64,000 nt of DNA, from positions 1,749,992 to 1,813,991 of the forward strand of contig NZ_CP101322.1 of assembly GCF_024300625.1 (NCBI RefSeq), in the 5' to 3' direction. Of this stretch, positions 1 to 8,633 are shown one piece after another (position 1 is the stretch's first letter; every line of letters begins with the position of its first letter). The notes beneath the pieces are model-generated. The model did not search any database. It was not told the origin of the DNA and saw only the letters and a program-made list of their open reading frames with translations. The position numbers were made by a program, and so were the translations under genes. The stretch is from Halovivax gelatinilyticus (GTDB lineage: Archaea > Halobacteriota > Halobacteria > Halobacteriales > Natrialbaceae).

Positions 1-176
1 ATCGCCATGGCCGAACCGACCAGTAGCGTCCAAATGTATAACGGCGGGAAGCCGGCGACCAATTCTGGTGTATTAAACGCCGATACGATCGGGGGTGCGA
101 GCGATACATGCGCGATAACGAGAAGGACAGCAGCGATTTTCCCTTCTCTCTTCTTTGGTATGATTTTACGTATCAT
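1..176 (-). CDS. DUF3311 family small membrane protein (partial, C-terminus outside the window)
   Basis: On the minus strand an ATG at 176 opens a frame that runs off the left edge (58 complete codons). It begins MIRKIIPKKREGK, followed by two hydrophobic stretches, one ending near LAPPIVSAF and one starting at PPLYIWTLL. The proline/aromatic pattern between them resembles DUF3311, a short two-helix membrane protein. In other prokaryotes DUF3311 genes usually sit beside a sodium:solute symporter gene, so a symporter just left of the window is expected but cannot be seen. The plus-strand frame over the same bases has no recognisable content. The family call is by eye on a truncated sequence. 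Confidence 0.6.
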   Translation of the reverse strand, partial: MIRKIIPKKREGKIAAVLLVIAHVSLAPPIVSAFNTPELVAGFPPLYIWTLLVGSAMA

Positions 177-387
177 GGCACGTGCTCACCGAGTCAATTG
201 TACAAAATATAGTTAATGTATTAATTCTGGGAAATTCAATATCGGATTCTCTCCAACACGCTATGCAAAACGGTTATACTTGGATATTGTATTACGAGTG
301 TACGTTACATTGGATGTTGATACCTCTCGGATTTGTGAGTAAAGAACCACCAAACTACTAACACGTAGTCGACACAGTATCACCATA

Positions 388-1095
388 ATGGTCGCGCACA
401 CACGAATCGGGCTCATCGTCCCGTCGACGAATACGACCAACGAAGTCGAGTTCGTCGACTACGCCCCGTCCGACGTTTCCATTCACGTCGGGCGCGTCAC
501 AGGCGGCGATTGTACCGTCGAGACCCTAGAGCGAATGGCTGCTGACATAGAGCGCACTGCAGCGCTTCTGTCCGATGCGCGCGTGGATCTGATCGCGTTC
601 GGCTGTACGACCGGGAGCCTGGTTCACGGCGCCGGATACGCCGAGGAACTCATCGAGGTGATTCAGGAGGCAAGCGGCGTCCCGGCCATCACGACCGCAA
701 GCGCCGTCGTCGACGCGCTCGACGGGCTGGGGGCGTCCACACTGTCAGTCGCGACGCCGTACCCCGACGACATCAACCGACTCGTTAGTGCGTACCTGGA
801 GGACCACGGATTCTCCATCGCGCGCCTCCACGGACTCGGTCACGCATCTCCCGTCGACGTGGCGAACCGGTCGGAGACGGCCGTCTACGATCATGCGAAG
901 ACTGTCGCCGATTCCGCCGCGGACTGCGTCTTTATCAGCTGTACGGACTATCCGACGTTCGAGACCATTCGCCCGCTCGAACGCGATATCGGTCGCCCGG
1001 TCGTCACCAGCAATCAGGCGACGCTGTGGCGCGCTCTCGAACTGACCGACGTGGCGTACGACGACGTTCCACTCGGACAGTTATTCGACGTATAA
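388..1095 (+). CDS. Maleate cis-trans isomerase / Asp-Glu-hydantoin racemase superfamily protein
   Basis: The 235-residue protein begins with an IGLIVPSTNTT motif, typical of the maleate isomerase and arylmalonate decarboxylase branch of the Asp/Glu racemase superfamily. Two cysteines lie in conserved contexts: C73 in FGCTTGS and C185 in ISCTDYPT. Maleate isomerases and racemases use two cysteines, whereas arylmalonate decarboxylase keeps only the second, so an isomerase or racemase is more likely than a decarboxylase. Hydantoin racemases belong to the same superfamily, which matters because hydantoinase genes lie 21 kb downstream. The start is ATG at 388; no clear Shine-Dalgarno is seen. The exact substrate cannot be read from sequence. 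Confidence 0.75.
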   Translation: MVAHTRIGLIVPSTNTTNEVEFVDYAPSDVSIHVGRVTGGDCTVETLERMAADIERTAALLSDARVDLIAFGCTTGSLVHGAGYAEELIEVIQEASGVPAITTASAVVDALDGLGASTLSVATPYPDDINRLVSAYLEDHGFSIARLHGLGHASPVDVANRSETAVYDHAKTVADSAADCVFISCTDYPTFETIRPLERDIGRPVVTSNQATLWRALELTDVAYDDVPLGQLFDV

Positions 1096-1359
1096 GCGCC
1101 ACAATCTAGCTGAATCGAACGGGTCTGATCTGCACGGACGGGGCCGTCTCTACGCTCGATACGGTGGGCGTGGATCGACGCCGTGGCCAGTGAGGCGACG
1201 CTCGATACGTTTGCTCGCGGGACGAGTCGGAACAGACGCCGCCGTACCATCGTGTACTGGCGCGCGTAGAACGGTCCGCCTACCGACGTTCCGAAAATCC
1301 GTTATTCGCACGCCGACGGTCTGAGCACCGGATCCCACTAATTCGACCGGCCATGGTGC

Positions 1360-1746
1360 TCACTCGCGTACGGCTTCGGCTTTGATCTCGACGACCATGC
1401 CCTCTCTCGGAAGCTCGTTGACGGCGATCATGGTTGACGCAGGCTGTTCGTCGGGGAACGCTTCGCGGTGTGCGCGTCCGATCTCCTCCCAGTCGCCGAA
1501 GTCGGTCACGTACACCTCGGTGTGGATGACGTCGGTAATCGAGGCGCCTACTTCTTCGAGTGCGTGTTCGATACGATCCATAACGAACGACGCCTGCTCG
1601 TACGGCTCGCCGGGGGCGACGACCTCGCCGTCTTCGATCGGACTCGTCCCGGCCACCTGGACGGTGTTTCCGACTCTCACGGCACGATTGTAGCCGAACT
1701 GCTCTTCGAAGGTGGTCCCGGTCGAGTACGCCTCTCGGTCGGTCAT
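1360..1746 (-). CDS. RidA/YjgF-YER057c-UK114 family protein
   Basis: A 128-residue protein with the Rid fold pattern: VQVAGTSP near the N-terminus, a helical region with HALEEVGAS, an IHTEVYVTD strand and a C-terminal VEIKAEAV strand. Canonical RidA deaminates enamine/imine intermediates from PLP enzymes and needs an arginine in a PAR motif. Here the equivalent site reads PASTM, so that arginine is replaced by serine and classical 2-iminoacid deaminase activity is doubtful. The frame extends upstream to 1833, but ATG 1746 (MTDREAYS) matches the family start. It lies tail-to-head beside the flavoprotein gene at 1917-3065 on the same strand, suggesting linked function. Confidence 0.82.
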   Translation of the reverse strand: MTDREAYSTGTTFEEQFGYNRAVRVGNTVQVAGTSPIEDGEVVAPGEPYEQASFVMDRIEHALEEVGASITDVIHTEVYVTDFGDWEEIGRAHREAFPDEQPASTMIAVNELPREGMVVEIKAEAVRE

Positions 1747-1916
1747 ACGACTCGTTGGGAGAACCAGTATTTGGATGCTGTGGTAGCGGAGATGTCGAAT
1801 TCGTCGGTGTCGGCTGCGTATCCATCCTTCCACCGATTGGATACAAAATACGAGTGCAGGCCGGTTTCCACCCCAGGTTCGATACGCAGATGTGCTCCTG
1901 GGATCACCAGCCCCTG

Positions 1917-3065
1917 TTAGATGAAACTTTTCTCGCCGTCGGGAGCCGACGCCTCGAACCGGTCGCTTCCGAGCGCGGAAATGTCGACGAGCGAGGGCTC
2001 ACCGTCGAGGATGATCTCAGAGACCAGTTGCCCGGTCGCCGGCGCGTGCATGAAGCCGTGGCCCGAAAACCCGACCGCGTTGACGAACCCCGGGACGGTC
2101 TCTTCGATGATCGGATTGCTATCGGGCGTCTGGGCGTACACGCCTTCGATCGTTCGTCTGACCCGACTGTCTTCGTCGAAGTACGTGGCCAGTTCGCCGA
2201 GCGACTCGAGGACGTCGATCGTCCAGTCGATCGGTTCGTCGCCTCGATACTGATCGGGATCGACGATCGGCATCGTCTCCTGGGGTCCGCTGGTTATCAT
2301 GACCTCCTCGTTCTCCGGGTAGAAGACGGCGCCCGTATCGAGGTCCATCGTCAGCGGCAGATCGATCGGGAACGGTCGACTCGGTTCGACGAGCAGTTGC
2401 CGCCGAAGTCGCGGCGATACCGGGAGTTCGACGCCGACCATCTCCGCGATCTCGCCGGCCCACGCGCCGGCGGCGTTCACCACGTAGTCTGCGTCTACGT
2501 CTCCCTCGTCGGTGCGGACGGTGACGCGTCCTCGCTCGCCACGATCCAGGTCGATCCCGGTCACGTCGGTACCGATCGATAGCGTCGCTCCGGCCGATTC
2601 AGCGGCGTCGACGAACGCCTGAACGGCGAGTGATACGTCGACGAACCGGTCGCCGGGGGAAAAGGAGGCGCCGACGAACGGCTCCGTCGAGATACCCGGA
2701 CACCGCGAGGCCGCTTCCTCCGGCTGCAGAAACTCGTTTTCGAACCCGTATTCGCGCTGGAGGGCGACGTCCCGTTCGAGTTGCGCCGCGGTGTCTTCGG
2801 TCCGGGCGAGAAAGAGGTATCCGTGCTGTCGCTCGTTCAGATCGACGCCGAACGTCGCTTCGAACGAGTCCCAGACGGAGATACTCTCCTTCGAGAGCGC
2901 CACGTTGACCGGGGTCGAAAACTGTGACCGGATTCCCCCGCCAGCACCGGTCGCACCGGCGCCGACGTGAGATTTTTCGCAGAGGGTGACGTCGGCACCG
3001 CCGGATGCGAGATAATAGGCAGCCGACGCGCCGACGATACCCCCACCAACAACTACGACGTGCAT
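1917..3065 (-). CDS. FAD-dependent oxidoreductase, sarcosine oxidase beta / D-amino-acid oxidase-like
   Basis: The 382-residue protein starts MHVVVVGGGIVGAS, a Rossmann GxGxxG FAD-binding motif at the extreme N-terminus followed by an acidic strand end (CEK). The C-terminal GFSGHGFMHAPA motif is typical of the DadA/SoxB group of DAO-fold oxidases, which oxidise secondary or D-amino acids such as sarcosine, glycine or proline. ATG 3065 is chosen because the Rossmann motif follows directly; the frame's 44 upstream residues are arginine-rich and unlike the family. The gene is divergent from the substrate-binding lipoprotein at 3357. Its substrate is inferred only from the fold and neighbours (hydantoinase and carbamoyl amidase genes). 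Confidence 0.85.
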   Translation of the reverse strand: MHVVVVGGGIVGASAAYYLASGGADVTLCEKSHVGAGATGAGGGIRSQFSTPVNVALSKESISVWDSFEATFGVDLNERQHGYLFLARTEDTAAQLERDVALQREYGFENEFLQPEEAASRCPGISTEPFVGASFSPGDRFVDVSLAVQAFVDAAESAGATLSIGTDVTGIDLDRGERGRVTVRTDEGDVDADYVVNAAGAWAGEIAEMVGVELPVSPRLRRQLLVEPSRPFPIDLPLTMDLDTGAVFYPENEEVMITSGPQETMPIVDPDQYRGDEPIDWTIDVLESLGELATYFDEDSRVRRTIEGVYAQTPDSNPIIEETVPGFVNAVGFSGHGFMHAPATGQLVSEIILDGEPSLVDISALGSDRFEASAPDGEKSFI

Positions 3066-3322
3066 GGACCCTACTCGCCAGGCCCACCGCTTAACTCTTT
3101 GTCGCCGTTTCACAACGGGTTTGCGTGGATATTGAACCCCTATCTGACGGAAAGGTATTCTGTTGGCCAATCCGACAATCGGACTTCGCCGAACCAACTC
3201 ATTAATAGAATAAACGCGCTTTCAAAATTTACCGGTAATCGGGGGGAATGGCAATTCATATCGGTATTTACACTACCTACTTTTCCGCTTTCCGTTACAA
3301 TATTCCAACGTTTGTCCACAAT

Positions 3323-3335
3323 GCTTATGCTATTT
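3323..3335 (+). promoter_or_regulatory. Putative TATA box for the first substrate-binding protein
   Basis: The AT-rich motif gcttatgctatt lies about 25-33 bp before ATG 3357, the spacing expected for a leaderless haloarchaeal transcript. It also supports that start over the long upstream extension of the frame. Confidence 0.45.
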
Positions 3336-3356
3336 TCGCCCATGGCTTCGACTGGT

Positions 3357-4934
3357 ATGAAATTTGAGAGTGGTTCGGTATCACGCCGCGAGTTCGTTCT
3401 CGCGACTGGTGCAACCTCGGCGATGCTTGCAGGATGTCTCGGTGGAAACGGATCCGGTGACGAACAGGTGCTGCGGATCGGTCTCGACGAGGACCCCCGG
3501 ACGATCGATCCGGTCAGACACCTGAGTACACCCGATCGACAGGTGCTCAACAACGTCTTCAACAACATCGTCGCGCTGGATAACGATCTTAGCGTCGTTC
3601 CCGAACTGGCGGTGGACTTACCGGAGACCGAACAGGACGGCGCGCGGTGGATCGTCGAGATCGATTCGGACGCCGAGTTTCACAACGGCGAGCCGGTGAC
3701 GTTCGAGGACGTCGAGTACTCGATGACCCAGCCGGTGGTCGAAGACCGCGGCGACGCGGGCGACTACAACATGATCGAGTCGATCGAGGAGGTCGACGAG
3801 CACACGATCCAGTTCGATCTCGAGGAGCCCTACGCGCGATTTATGCTCTCGCTGAACACGCTGGTGGTACCCAAAGACGTCCGCGAGGAGAACAAGGGCG
3901 CCGAAGACGAGTGGGCCGAGAACATCATCGGCAGCGGGCCGTACAAGTTCGTCGAGTGGGACGAAGGCGAGCGGGTGTTACTCGAGAAGAACGAGGACTA
4001 CTGGATGGATATCGACCCGGCGCTCGACGAGGTCGAATTCCTCGAGATCGAGGAGGCCTCGACGCGGGTTACCACGCTCGAAACCGACGAAACCGATCTA
4101 ATCGAGAACGTTCCGGCCGACCTGCAGTCGACGGTCGACGCGATGGATCACTCGTCGATGGACGTGATCGAAGGGCTCAACTGCAACTTCATCGCGTTCA
4201 ACTGCATCGACGGGCCGACGGCAGACCCGCTCGTCCGCGAGGGCGTCGACGCCTGCATCGACCTCGACAACGAGATCGACCTGCAGATCGGCGACGGGGG
4301 CAGTCGGATGTATTCACCGGTGCCGACGATCCTCGCCGAAGAGTGGGATCTGCCGGTCGACGAGTGGGCCGACATTCCGGCGGAGAAAGACCACGACCGG
4401 GCGGCCGAACTGTTCGAGGAGGGTGGGCTGGACCCCGATTACGAGCTGGACATCCTGGTGTCGGGCGACGACACGCTGGCGATCTCGCTGGCGAACGAGA
4501 TCGAGGCCGCCGGCTACTCGGCGAACGTCCAGAACCTAGAGTGGGGGACGTTCATCAGCACGTTCAACTCCGGCGACGCCGACGACATGAACATCTACCT
4601 TCTCGGTCTCTCCGGCTCGCCGGACCCCGGCGCGTTCATCAACACGCTCTATCACCCGAGCCGCGAGGGCGCCGACAACGGCCACTACTACCGCGACGAC
4701 GAGTTACTCGAGTGGATGGAGGGCGCCGACGCGACCGACGACGAGGACGAACGCCGCGAGCTGTTCATCGACGCGACCACGCGCGTTCTCGAACAGCGCG
4801 TCCACCTGCCGACGTACGAGGAGATGGAGGCGTGGGGCGTCGCAAACCACGTCAACGATTTCCACGTGAACCCGCGGCCGTCGATCAACCCCCGGTTGAC
4901 CAGCGAGTGGAACAACGTCAGCATCGACAACTAA
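3357..4934 (+). CDS. Peptide/nickel-type ABC transporter substrate-binding lipoprotein (family 5), copy A
   Basis: A 525-residue extracellular solute-binding protein of the DppA/OppA family. It has a twin-arginine signal (SRREFVL at residues 9-15) and a lipobox LAGC with Cys27, so it should be exported folded and lipid-anchored outside the membrane. The core carries DPRTIDPVRH and EFHNGEPVTFEDVEYS, the usual SBP_bac_5 motifs. It is colinear, with no indels, with copy B at 15631-17208 and shares a 212-bp stretch of perfect DNA identity (3606-3817). The BCDF transporter operon at 8634-13090 lies between the two copies, so both probably feed it with overlapping ligands. ATG 3357 follows a TATA box. 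Confidence 0.93.
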   Translation: MKFESGSVSRREFVLATGATSAMLAGCLGGNGSGDEQVLRIGLDEDPRTIDPVRHLSTPDRQVLNNVFNNIVALDNDLSVVPELAVDLPETEQDGARWIVEIDSDAEFHNGEPVTFEDVEYSMTQPVVEDRGDAGDYNMIESIEEVDEHTIQFDLEEPYARFMLSLNTLVVPKDVREENKGAEDEWAENIIGSGPYKFVEWDEGERVLLEKNEDYWMDIDPALDEVEFLEIEEASTRVTTLETDETDLIENVPADLQSTVDAMDHSSMDVIEGLNCNFIAFNCIDGPTADPLVREGVDACIDLDNEIDLQIGDGGSRMYSPVPTILAEEWDLPVDEWADIPAEKDHDRAAELFEEGGLDPDYELDILVSGDDTLAISLANEIEAAGYSANVQNLEWGTFISTFNSGDADDMNIYLLGLSGSPDPGAFINTLYHPSREGADNGHYYRDDELLEWMEGADATDDEDERRELFIDATTRVLEQRVHLPTYEEMEAWGVANHVNDFHVNPRPSINPRLTSEWNNVSIDN

Positions 4935-4973
4935 TCGTTCGCCCGGCGCTGTCGGGCACACCGGCCGGCGCGT

Positions 4974-4993
4974 CGACGGTTCGGTAACCGTCG
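4974..4993 (+). terminator. Perfect 8-bp hairpin after copy A (possible terminator)
   Basis: CGACGGTT and AACCGTCG flank a CGGT loop 40 bp after the stop codon at 4934. A weaker GC-rich inverted repeat precedes it (4941-4957). No T-tract follows, so its role in termination is uncertain. Confidence 0.35.
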
Positions 4994-5038
4994 TCTCCGC
5001 GTCTGAAACTCCTCTCCGCGGCGGTACCGCTACTACCC

Positions 5039-6211
5039 GTGAACACCGAACACCTGGATACGCACCTCGACTCGATCGACGCCGATGGGTACCTGCTCGA
5101 TGCGAGCGGCTCGAACGGCGATCAACGGTACCTGTCGGGATTCGACGCCAGCGATCCGTTCGTGACGCTGTACGAACCGACCGCGTCGGAACGCCCGAAC
5201 ATTCACGTACTGATCGGCGAAACGGAGTACGGGCGCACGACGCGAGAGAGCAACGCGACCTCCGTGGAGACGTTTTCGACGCACCGATCGGCTTCGGATG
5301 GGTCCGAACGGAGCCGCGGTGGGGCGATCGCGTCGTTCGTTCGAGACCGCGACGTCAGCCGCGTTTGCGTGCCCGAACGCTTTCCCCACGGCGTCGCGAG
5401 CGAACTGCGAGCCGCGGGGATCGACGTGACGACCGACGAATCCGCGGCGGTGACGCGAACGCGGGCGATCAAATCTGCGGGCGAAATTGACCACATTCGA
5501 TCCGTCCTCGACCGCGTCGAAGCCGCGTTCGAACGTATCGAGGCGGTGTTAGCCTCGGCCGACGTCGTCGATGGGTGGTTGTACCACGGCGACGACCCGC
5601 TCACGGGCCGGACGCTCACACGCGAAATTCGGCGCGAACTGGTCGATCGCGATCTGACGACGGAGCACGTGCTCGTCGGATGCGGCGCCGATTCGGCCGA
5701 TCCCCACGGATCGACGGACGGGCCGATCGCAGCCGGCGAAAGCATCGTCGTGGATATCTTCCCGGCGGATCGACACACCGCGTATCACGCCGACACCACT
5801 CGTACGTTCGTCGTCGGAGAGCCGGATCCAGCGCTTGGCCGCCTGTACGACCAGGTCGACCGCGCACTCGATATCGCGATCGACACGCTCGGTCCCGGCG
5901 TTACTGGCGAGCAGGTAAACGAGCAGGTGCTCGGCTTTCTCGAAGGGAAGGGCCATCGCTCTCGTCGAACCCACGATTCGTTCGAATCGGGCGCGCTCCA
6001 CTACGTCGCACACGGCATCGGTCTCGACGTCCACGAGTTGCCGGTGTGTCTCCCCGACGAACCTCCGCTCGAACCCGGCGCCGTGGTAGCGGTCGAACCC
6101 GGCCTGTACTACCCGGAGATCGGCGGCGTTCGTCTCGAAGACTGCGTTTTGATCACCGAAACGGGCTGTGAACGGCTCTCTCGCCACGAACGGCGGTTCG
6201 TCGTCGACTGA
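5039..6211 (+). CDS. M24 family metallopeptidase (Xaa-Pro dipeptidase-like), copy 1
   Basis: The 390-residue protein has a creatinase-like N-terminal domain and a pita-bread C-terminal domain. All five dinuclear metal ligands are visible: D239 (VVDIFP), D252 (HADTTRTF), H325 (HGIGLDVHE), E353 (AVEPG) and E367 (RLED). This makes a metal-dependent X-Pro-type peptidase more likely than metal-free creatinase. The usual DFG at the first ligand is DIF. It starts with GTG 5039, in line with MNTEHLDTHL and the YLLDA motif shared with copy 2 at 7356. It lies just after a peptide-binding protein gene on the same strand, consistent with cleaving imported oligopeptides in the cytoplasm. Confidence 0.85.
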   Translation: MNTEHLDTHLDSIDADGYLLDASGSNGDQRYLSGFDASDPFVTLYEPTASERPNIHVLIGETEYGRTTRESNATSVETFSTHRSASDGSERSRGGAIASFVRDRDVSRVCVPERFPHGVASELRAAGIDVTTDESAAVTRTRAIKSAGEIDHIRSVLDRVEAAFERIEAVLASADVVDGWLYHGDDPLTGRTLTREIRRELVDRDLTTEHVLVGCGADSADPHGSTDGPIAAGESIVVDIFPADRHTAYHADTTRTFVVGEPDPALGRLYDQVDRALDIAIDTLGPGVTGEQVNEQVLGFLEGKGHRSRRTHDSFESGALHYVAHGIGLDVHELPVCLPDEPPLEPGAVVAVEPGLYYPEIGGVRLEDCVLITETGCERLSRHERRFVVD

Positions 6212-6343
6212 CTGCCTGCTCGCACCTCGCTAACTCCCGTTCGTGGAAATAATCTGTCCTCTCCGTCCAATAATACATAAAATTCCGCCGTAAATTCTTA
6301 TTTCTTCCCTCGATACCGGCGTACAGTGGCGGGAATCAAAGAT

Positions 6344-6352
6344 GCTATATGG
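6344..6352 (+). promoter_or_regulatory. Putative TATA box for the alpha/beta hydrolase
   Basis: gctatatgg lies about 25 bp before ATG 6373, within an unusually AT-rich stretch for this genome (about 6265-6352). Confidence 0.4.
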
Positions 6353-6372
6353 GTTTCTAGTCATGGGTGTGC

Positions 6373-7161
6373 ATGGCACAGACGAGTTCGTTTCGGACCG
6401 CGTTTCGCGAATCGTTCCTCGATCCCGATGAGGATTCCCGGGTCGAGCCGGAAGAAGTGACCTACGAAACGCCTGACGGCGAGGAACTACACGGTACGTT
6501 GTGGGACTCCGGCGTCCGACCGTCACCCGCCGTGGTGATGCTGTACAGCCCGATACTACACGTTCACGACGCCTACAAGACCTACGCCCAATTCCTCGTC
6601 AGACGCGGGTATACGGCGTTTCATCCCCACCACAGCCTTTCGGGCATGGAGGAGGCCATTCCGGAATTCGCCGCGGCCGGACGGTGGTTGAAAGACCGGG
6701 AGTGGATCGACGAAGATCGCGTCGCGGTCTACGGCCAGTCGGCCGGCGGACACGACGTTTACTTCCAGCTGTCGACGTACCCGGGTCTGTGGAAGGCCGG
6801 GATCGTCTGGGCGGGCGTCGCCGACATGATTCCGCTTCTCGAGTGGGGTCACATCCCCGATCACGTTCTGCGCCGACTCGGCGATCCGTACGAAAACGAC
6901 GAACACTGGTGGGAGCGCAGTCCCATCACGCACCTCGACAACCTCGAAGACCCGCTCTTGATTCTGCACGGAACCGCCGACGAAATCGTCCCGGCGTCCC
7001 AACCGCGACTCGTCCATCGGAAGCTGACCGCTCTCGGATTCGAAGAGGGCGAAGATTACGAGTTCGACACGTTCGCCGGAATGAAACACGGCGATCACGA
7101 CGACGACGGCGAGTACAAGAAGTGGCGCCGGATCGACGAATTCCTCGAACAGCGAGTGTAG
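6373..7161 (+). CDS. Alpha/beta hydrolase, S9/prolyl-oligopeptidase-like
   Basis: A 262-residue alpha/beta hydrolase with a full triad: nucleophile S123 in GQSAGGH, D203 in HGTADEIVP and H239 in MKHGDHD. An N-terminal YETPDGEELHG strand is typical of S9C-like acylaminoacyl peptidases and dienelactone-type hydrolases. There is no signal peptide, so it is cytoplasmic. An in-frame GTG two codons upstream (6367) is an alternative start; ATG 6373 is preferred. It sits between two M24 peptidase genes on the same strand, suggesting a role in hydrolysing an imported peptide or ester, but the substrate is unknown. Confidence 0.8.
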   Translation: MAQTSSFRTAFRESFLDPDEDSRVEPEEVTYETPDGEELHGTLWDSGVRPSPAVVMLYSPILHVHDAYKTYAQFLVRRGYTAFHPHHSLSGMEEAIPEFAAAGRWLKDREWIDEDRVAVYGQSAGGHDVYFQLSTYPGLWKAGIVWAGVADMIPLLEWGHIPDHVLRRLGDPYENDEHWWERSPITHLDNLEDPLLILHGTADEIVPASQPRLVHRKLTALGFEEGEDYEFDTFAGMKHGDHDDDGEYKKWRRIDEFLEQRV

Positions 7162-7355
7162 CGACGGATTCGCGTTCGAACGCGTTTTCGGATAGCTGCG
7201 CTGGAGCGCGAACGTCACCGCGAGTGTGGGTGACCCGTGAACACGAGATCATCGAGCACCGTCCACTGTTCGTCCGTACCGGTGGACCGTGAACCCCCGT
7301 CCTCCCGGATGTCCGGGATGCCAACGTTATTGGTCGTCTCGAACGATGCCACGAT

Positions 7356-8531
7356 ATGGCAACGCACTATCCGCAGTTGACGGATCATCTCGACTCGAAT
7401 TCGGTCGACGGCTACCTGCTCGATGCCGACGGTGAGGACGCAAACCAGTACTACCTCTCGGGCTATCACGCCCCCGACAACTTTGCCACGCTGTACGCGG
7501 ACGGGGCGGTTCACCTGTTGCTCTCCGAACTCGAGTACACCCGGGCGAAATCCGACAGCGATGGAGAGACGGTTCGGAAACTCTCCGAGTTCGACTATCA
7601 GGAGACGCTCGAGACCCACGGCCCGGAGACGGCGAGACAGCGCGTGATGGCCGCGTTCGTTCGCGATTACGGCGTCGAATCGGTCGGCGTTCCCGAATCG
7701 TTTCCCGTCGGTACGGCCGACGTCCTTCGGGATGCTGGGATCGACGTCGTCACCGACTACGCGGACGTCATCGGTACGATCCGCGCCGTCAAAACCGACG
7801 ATGAAGTCGAGCACGTTCGACGAACGCAGCGGGCAAATGAAGCGGCGATGGACGCTGCGAAGTCGATGCTCGCGGCGGCGACCGTCGAAGACGGCGTGTT
7901 ACACCACGACGGCGACGTCCTCACGAGCGAGGCCGTCCGCCGCGAGATCGAGCTAACCCTGTTGAAACGGGGGTGTGCGATGGACAACTGCATCGTCGCG
8001 TGCGGTGCCGCCGCTGCGCGCGCCCACGACTTCGGGTCGGGCCCGCTCGAACCCCACATTCCGATCGTGATCGACATCTTCCCGAAAGACAAATCGTCGG
8101 GCTACTGCTCCGACATGACCCGGGCGTTCGTCAAAGGAGAGCCCGAAGCGTGGGTGCGCGAGTGGTACGATCACACCCACGACGCCTACGAGGCGGCGCT
8201 GGGGGCAATCGAAGCCGGCGTGACCGGCGAGGCGGTCCACGACGCAGTCTGTGACGTCTACGAGGCGGCCGGCTTCCCGACGCTTCGATCCGACGAATCG
8301 ACGGAAGACGGGTTCTTCCACAGCACCGGCCACGGGGTGGGCCTCGACGTCCACGAGGCTCCCCGACTCGGACAGGGTGGCGGCGAACTCGAAGACGGTC
8401 ACATCGTTACGGTCGAACCGGGCCTGTACGAGCAGGGAACCGGCGGCGTTCGAATCGAGGACATCGTCGTCGTGAGAGACGACGGATACGAGAACCTCAC
8501 CGAGTATCCGACCGAACTGACCGTTCTTTAA
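7356..8531 (+). CDS. M24 family metallopeptidase (Xaa-Pro dipeptidase-like), copy 2
   Basis: A 391-residue paralogue of the gene at 5039, with the same N-terminal pattern (DGYLLDADG, YYLSGYHAPD) and the same DIF variant at the first metal site. Ligands D240, D253 (YCSDMTRAF), H326 (TGHGVGLDVHE), E354 (TVEPG) and E368 (RIED) are all present, so an active dinuclear peptidase is expected. ATG 7356 is preceded by a TATA-like ttattgg about 27 bp upstream, implying its own leaderless transcript. It converges on the transporter operon that ends at 8634. The pair probably arose by local duplication with later divergence. Confidence 0.85.
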   Translation: MATHYPQLTDHLDSNSVDGYLLDADGEDANQYYLSGYHAPDNFATLYADGAVHLLLSELEYTRAKSDSDGETVRKLSEFDYQETLETHGPETARQRVMAAFVRDYGVESVGVPESFPVGTADVLRDAGIDVVTDYADVIGTIRAVKTDDEVEHVRRTQRANEAAMDAAKSMLAAATVEDGVLHHDGDVLTSEAVRREIELTLLKRGCAMDNCIVACGAAAARAHDFGSGPLEPHIPIVIDIFPKDKSSGYCSDMTRAFVKGEPEAWVREWYDHTHDAYEAALGAIEAGVTGEAVHDAVCDVYEAAGFPTLRSDESTEDGFFHSTGHGVGLDVHEAPRLGQGGGELEDGHIVTVEPGLYEQGTGGVRIEDIVVVRDDGYENLTEYPTELTVL

Positions 8532-8633
8532 ACGCGCCCCGGGCGACGAATCCTCCGACGTTCGCCACGTCGAGCCGCCCGTTGGGTACGAAGGCTTCCA
8601 CTGTATTCTACCGGGACGAAAACGATCGTCGCG

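Noticed and set aside
7-216. Plus-strand 69-codon frame at the left edge
   Set aside because: It has no family feature, whereas the opposite strand encodes a clear two-helix DUF3311-like start at 176.
5039-8531. Creatinase assignment for the M24 proteins
   Set aside because: Creatinase lacks the metal ligands, but D, D, H, E and E are all present in each copy, so metallopeptidase is the better call despite the sarcosine-like context.
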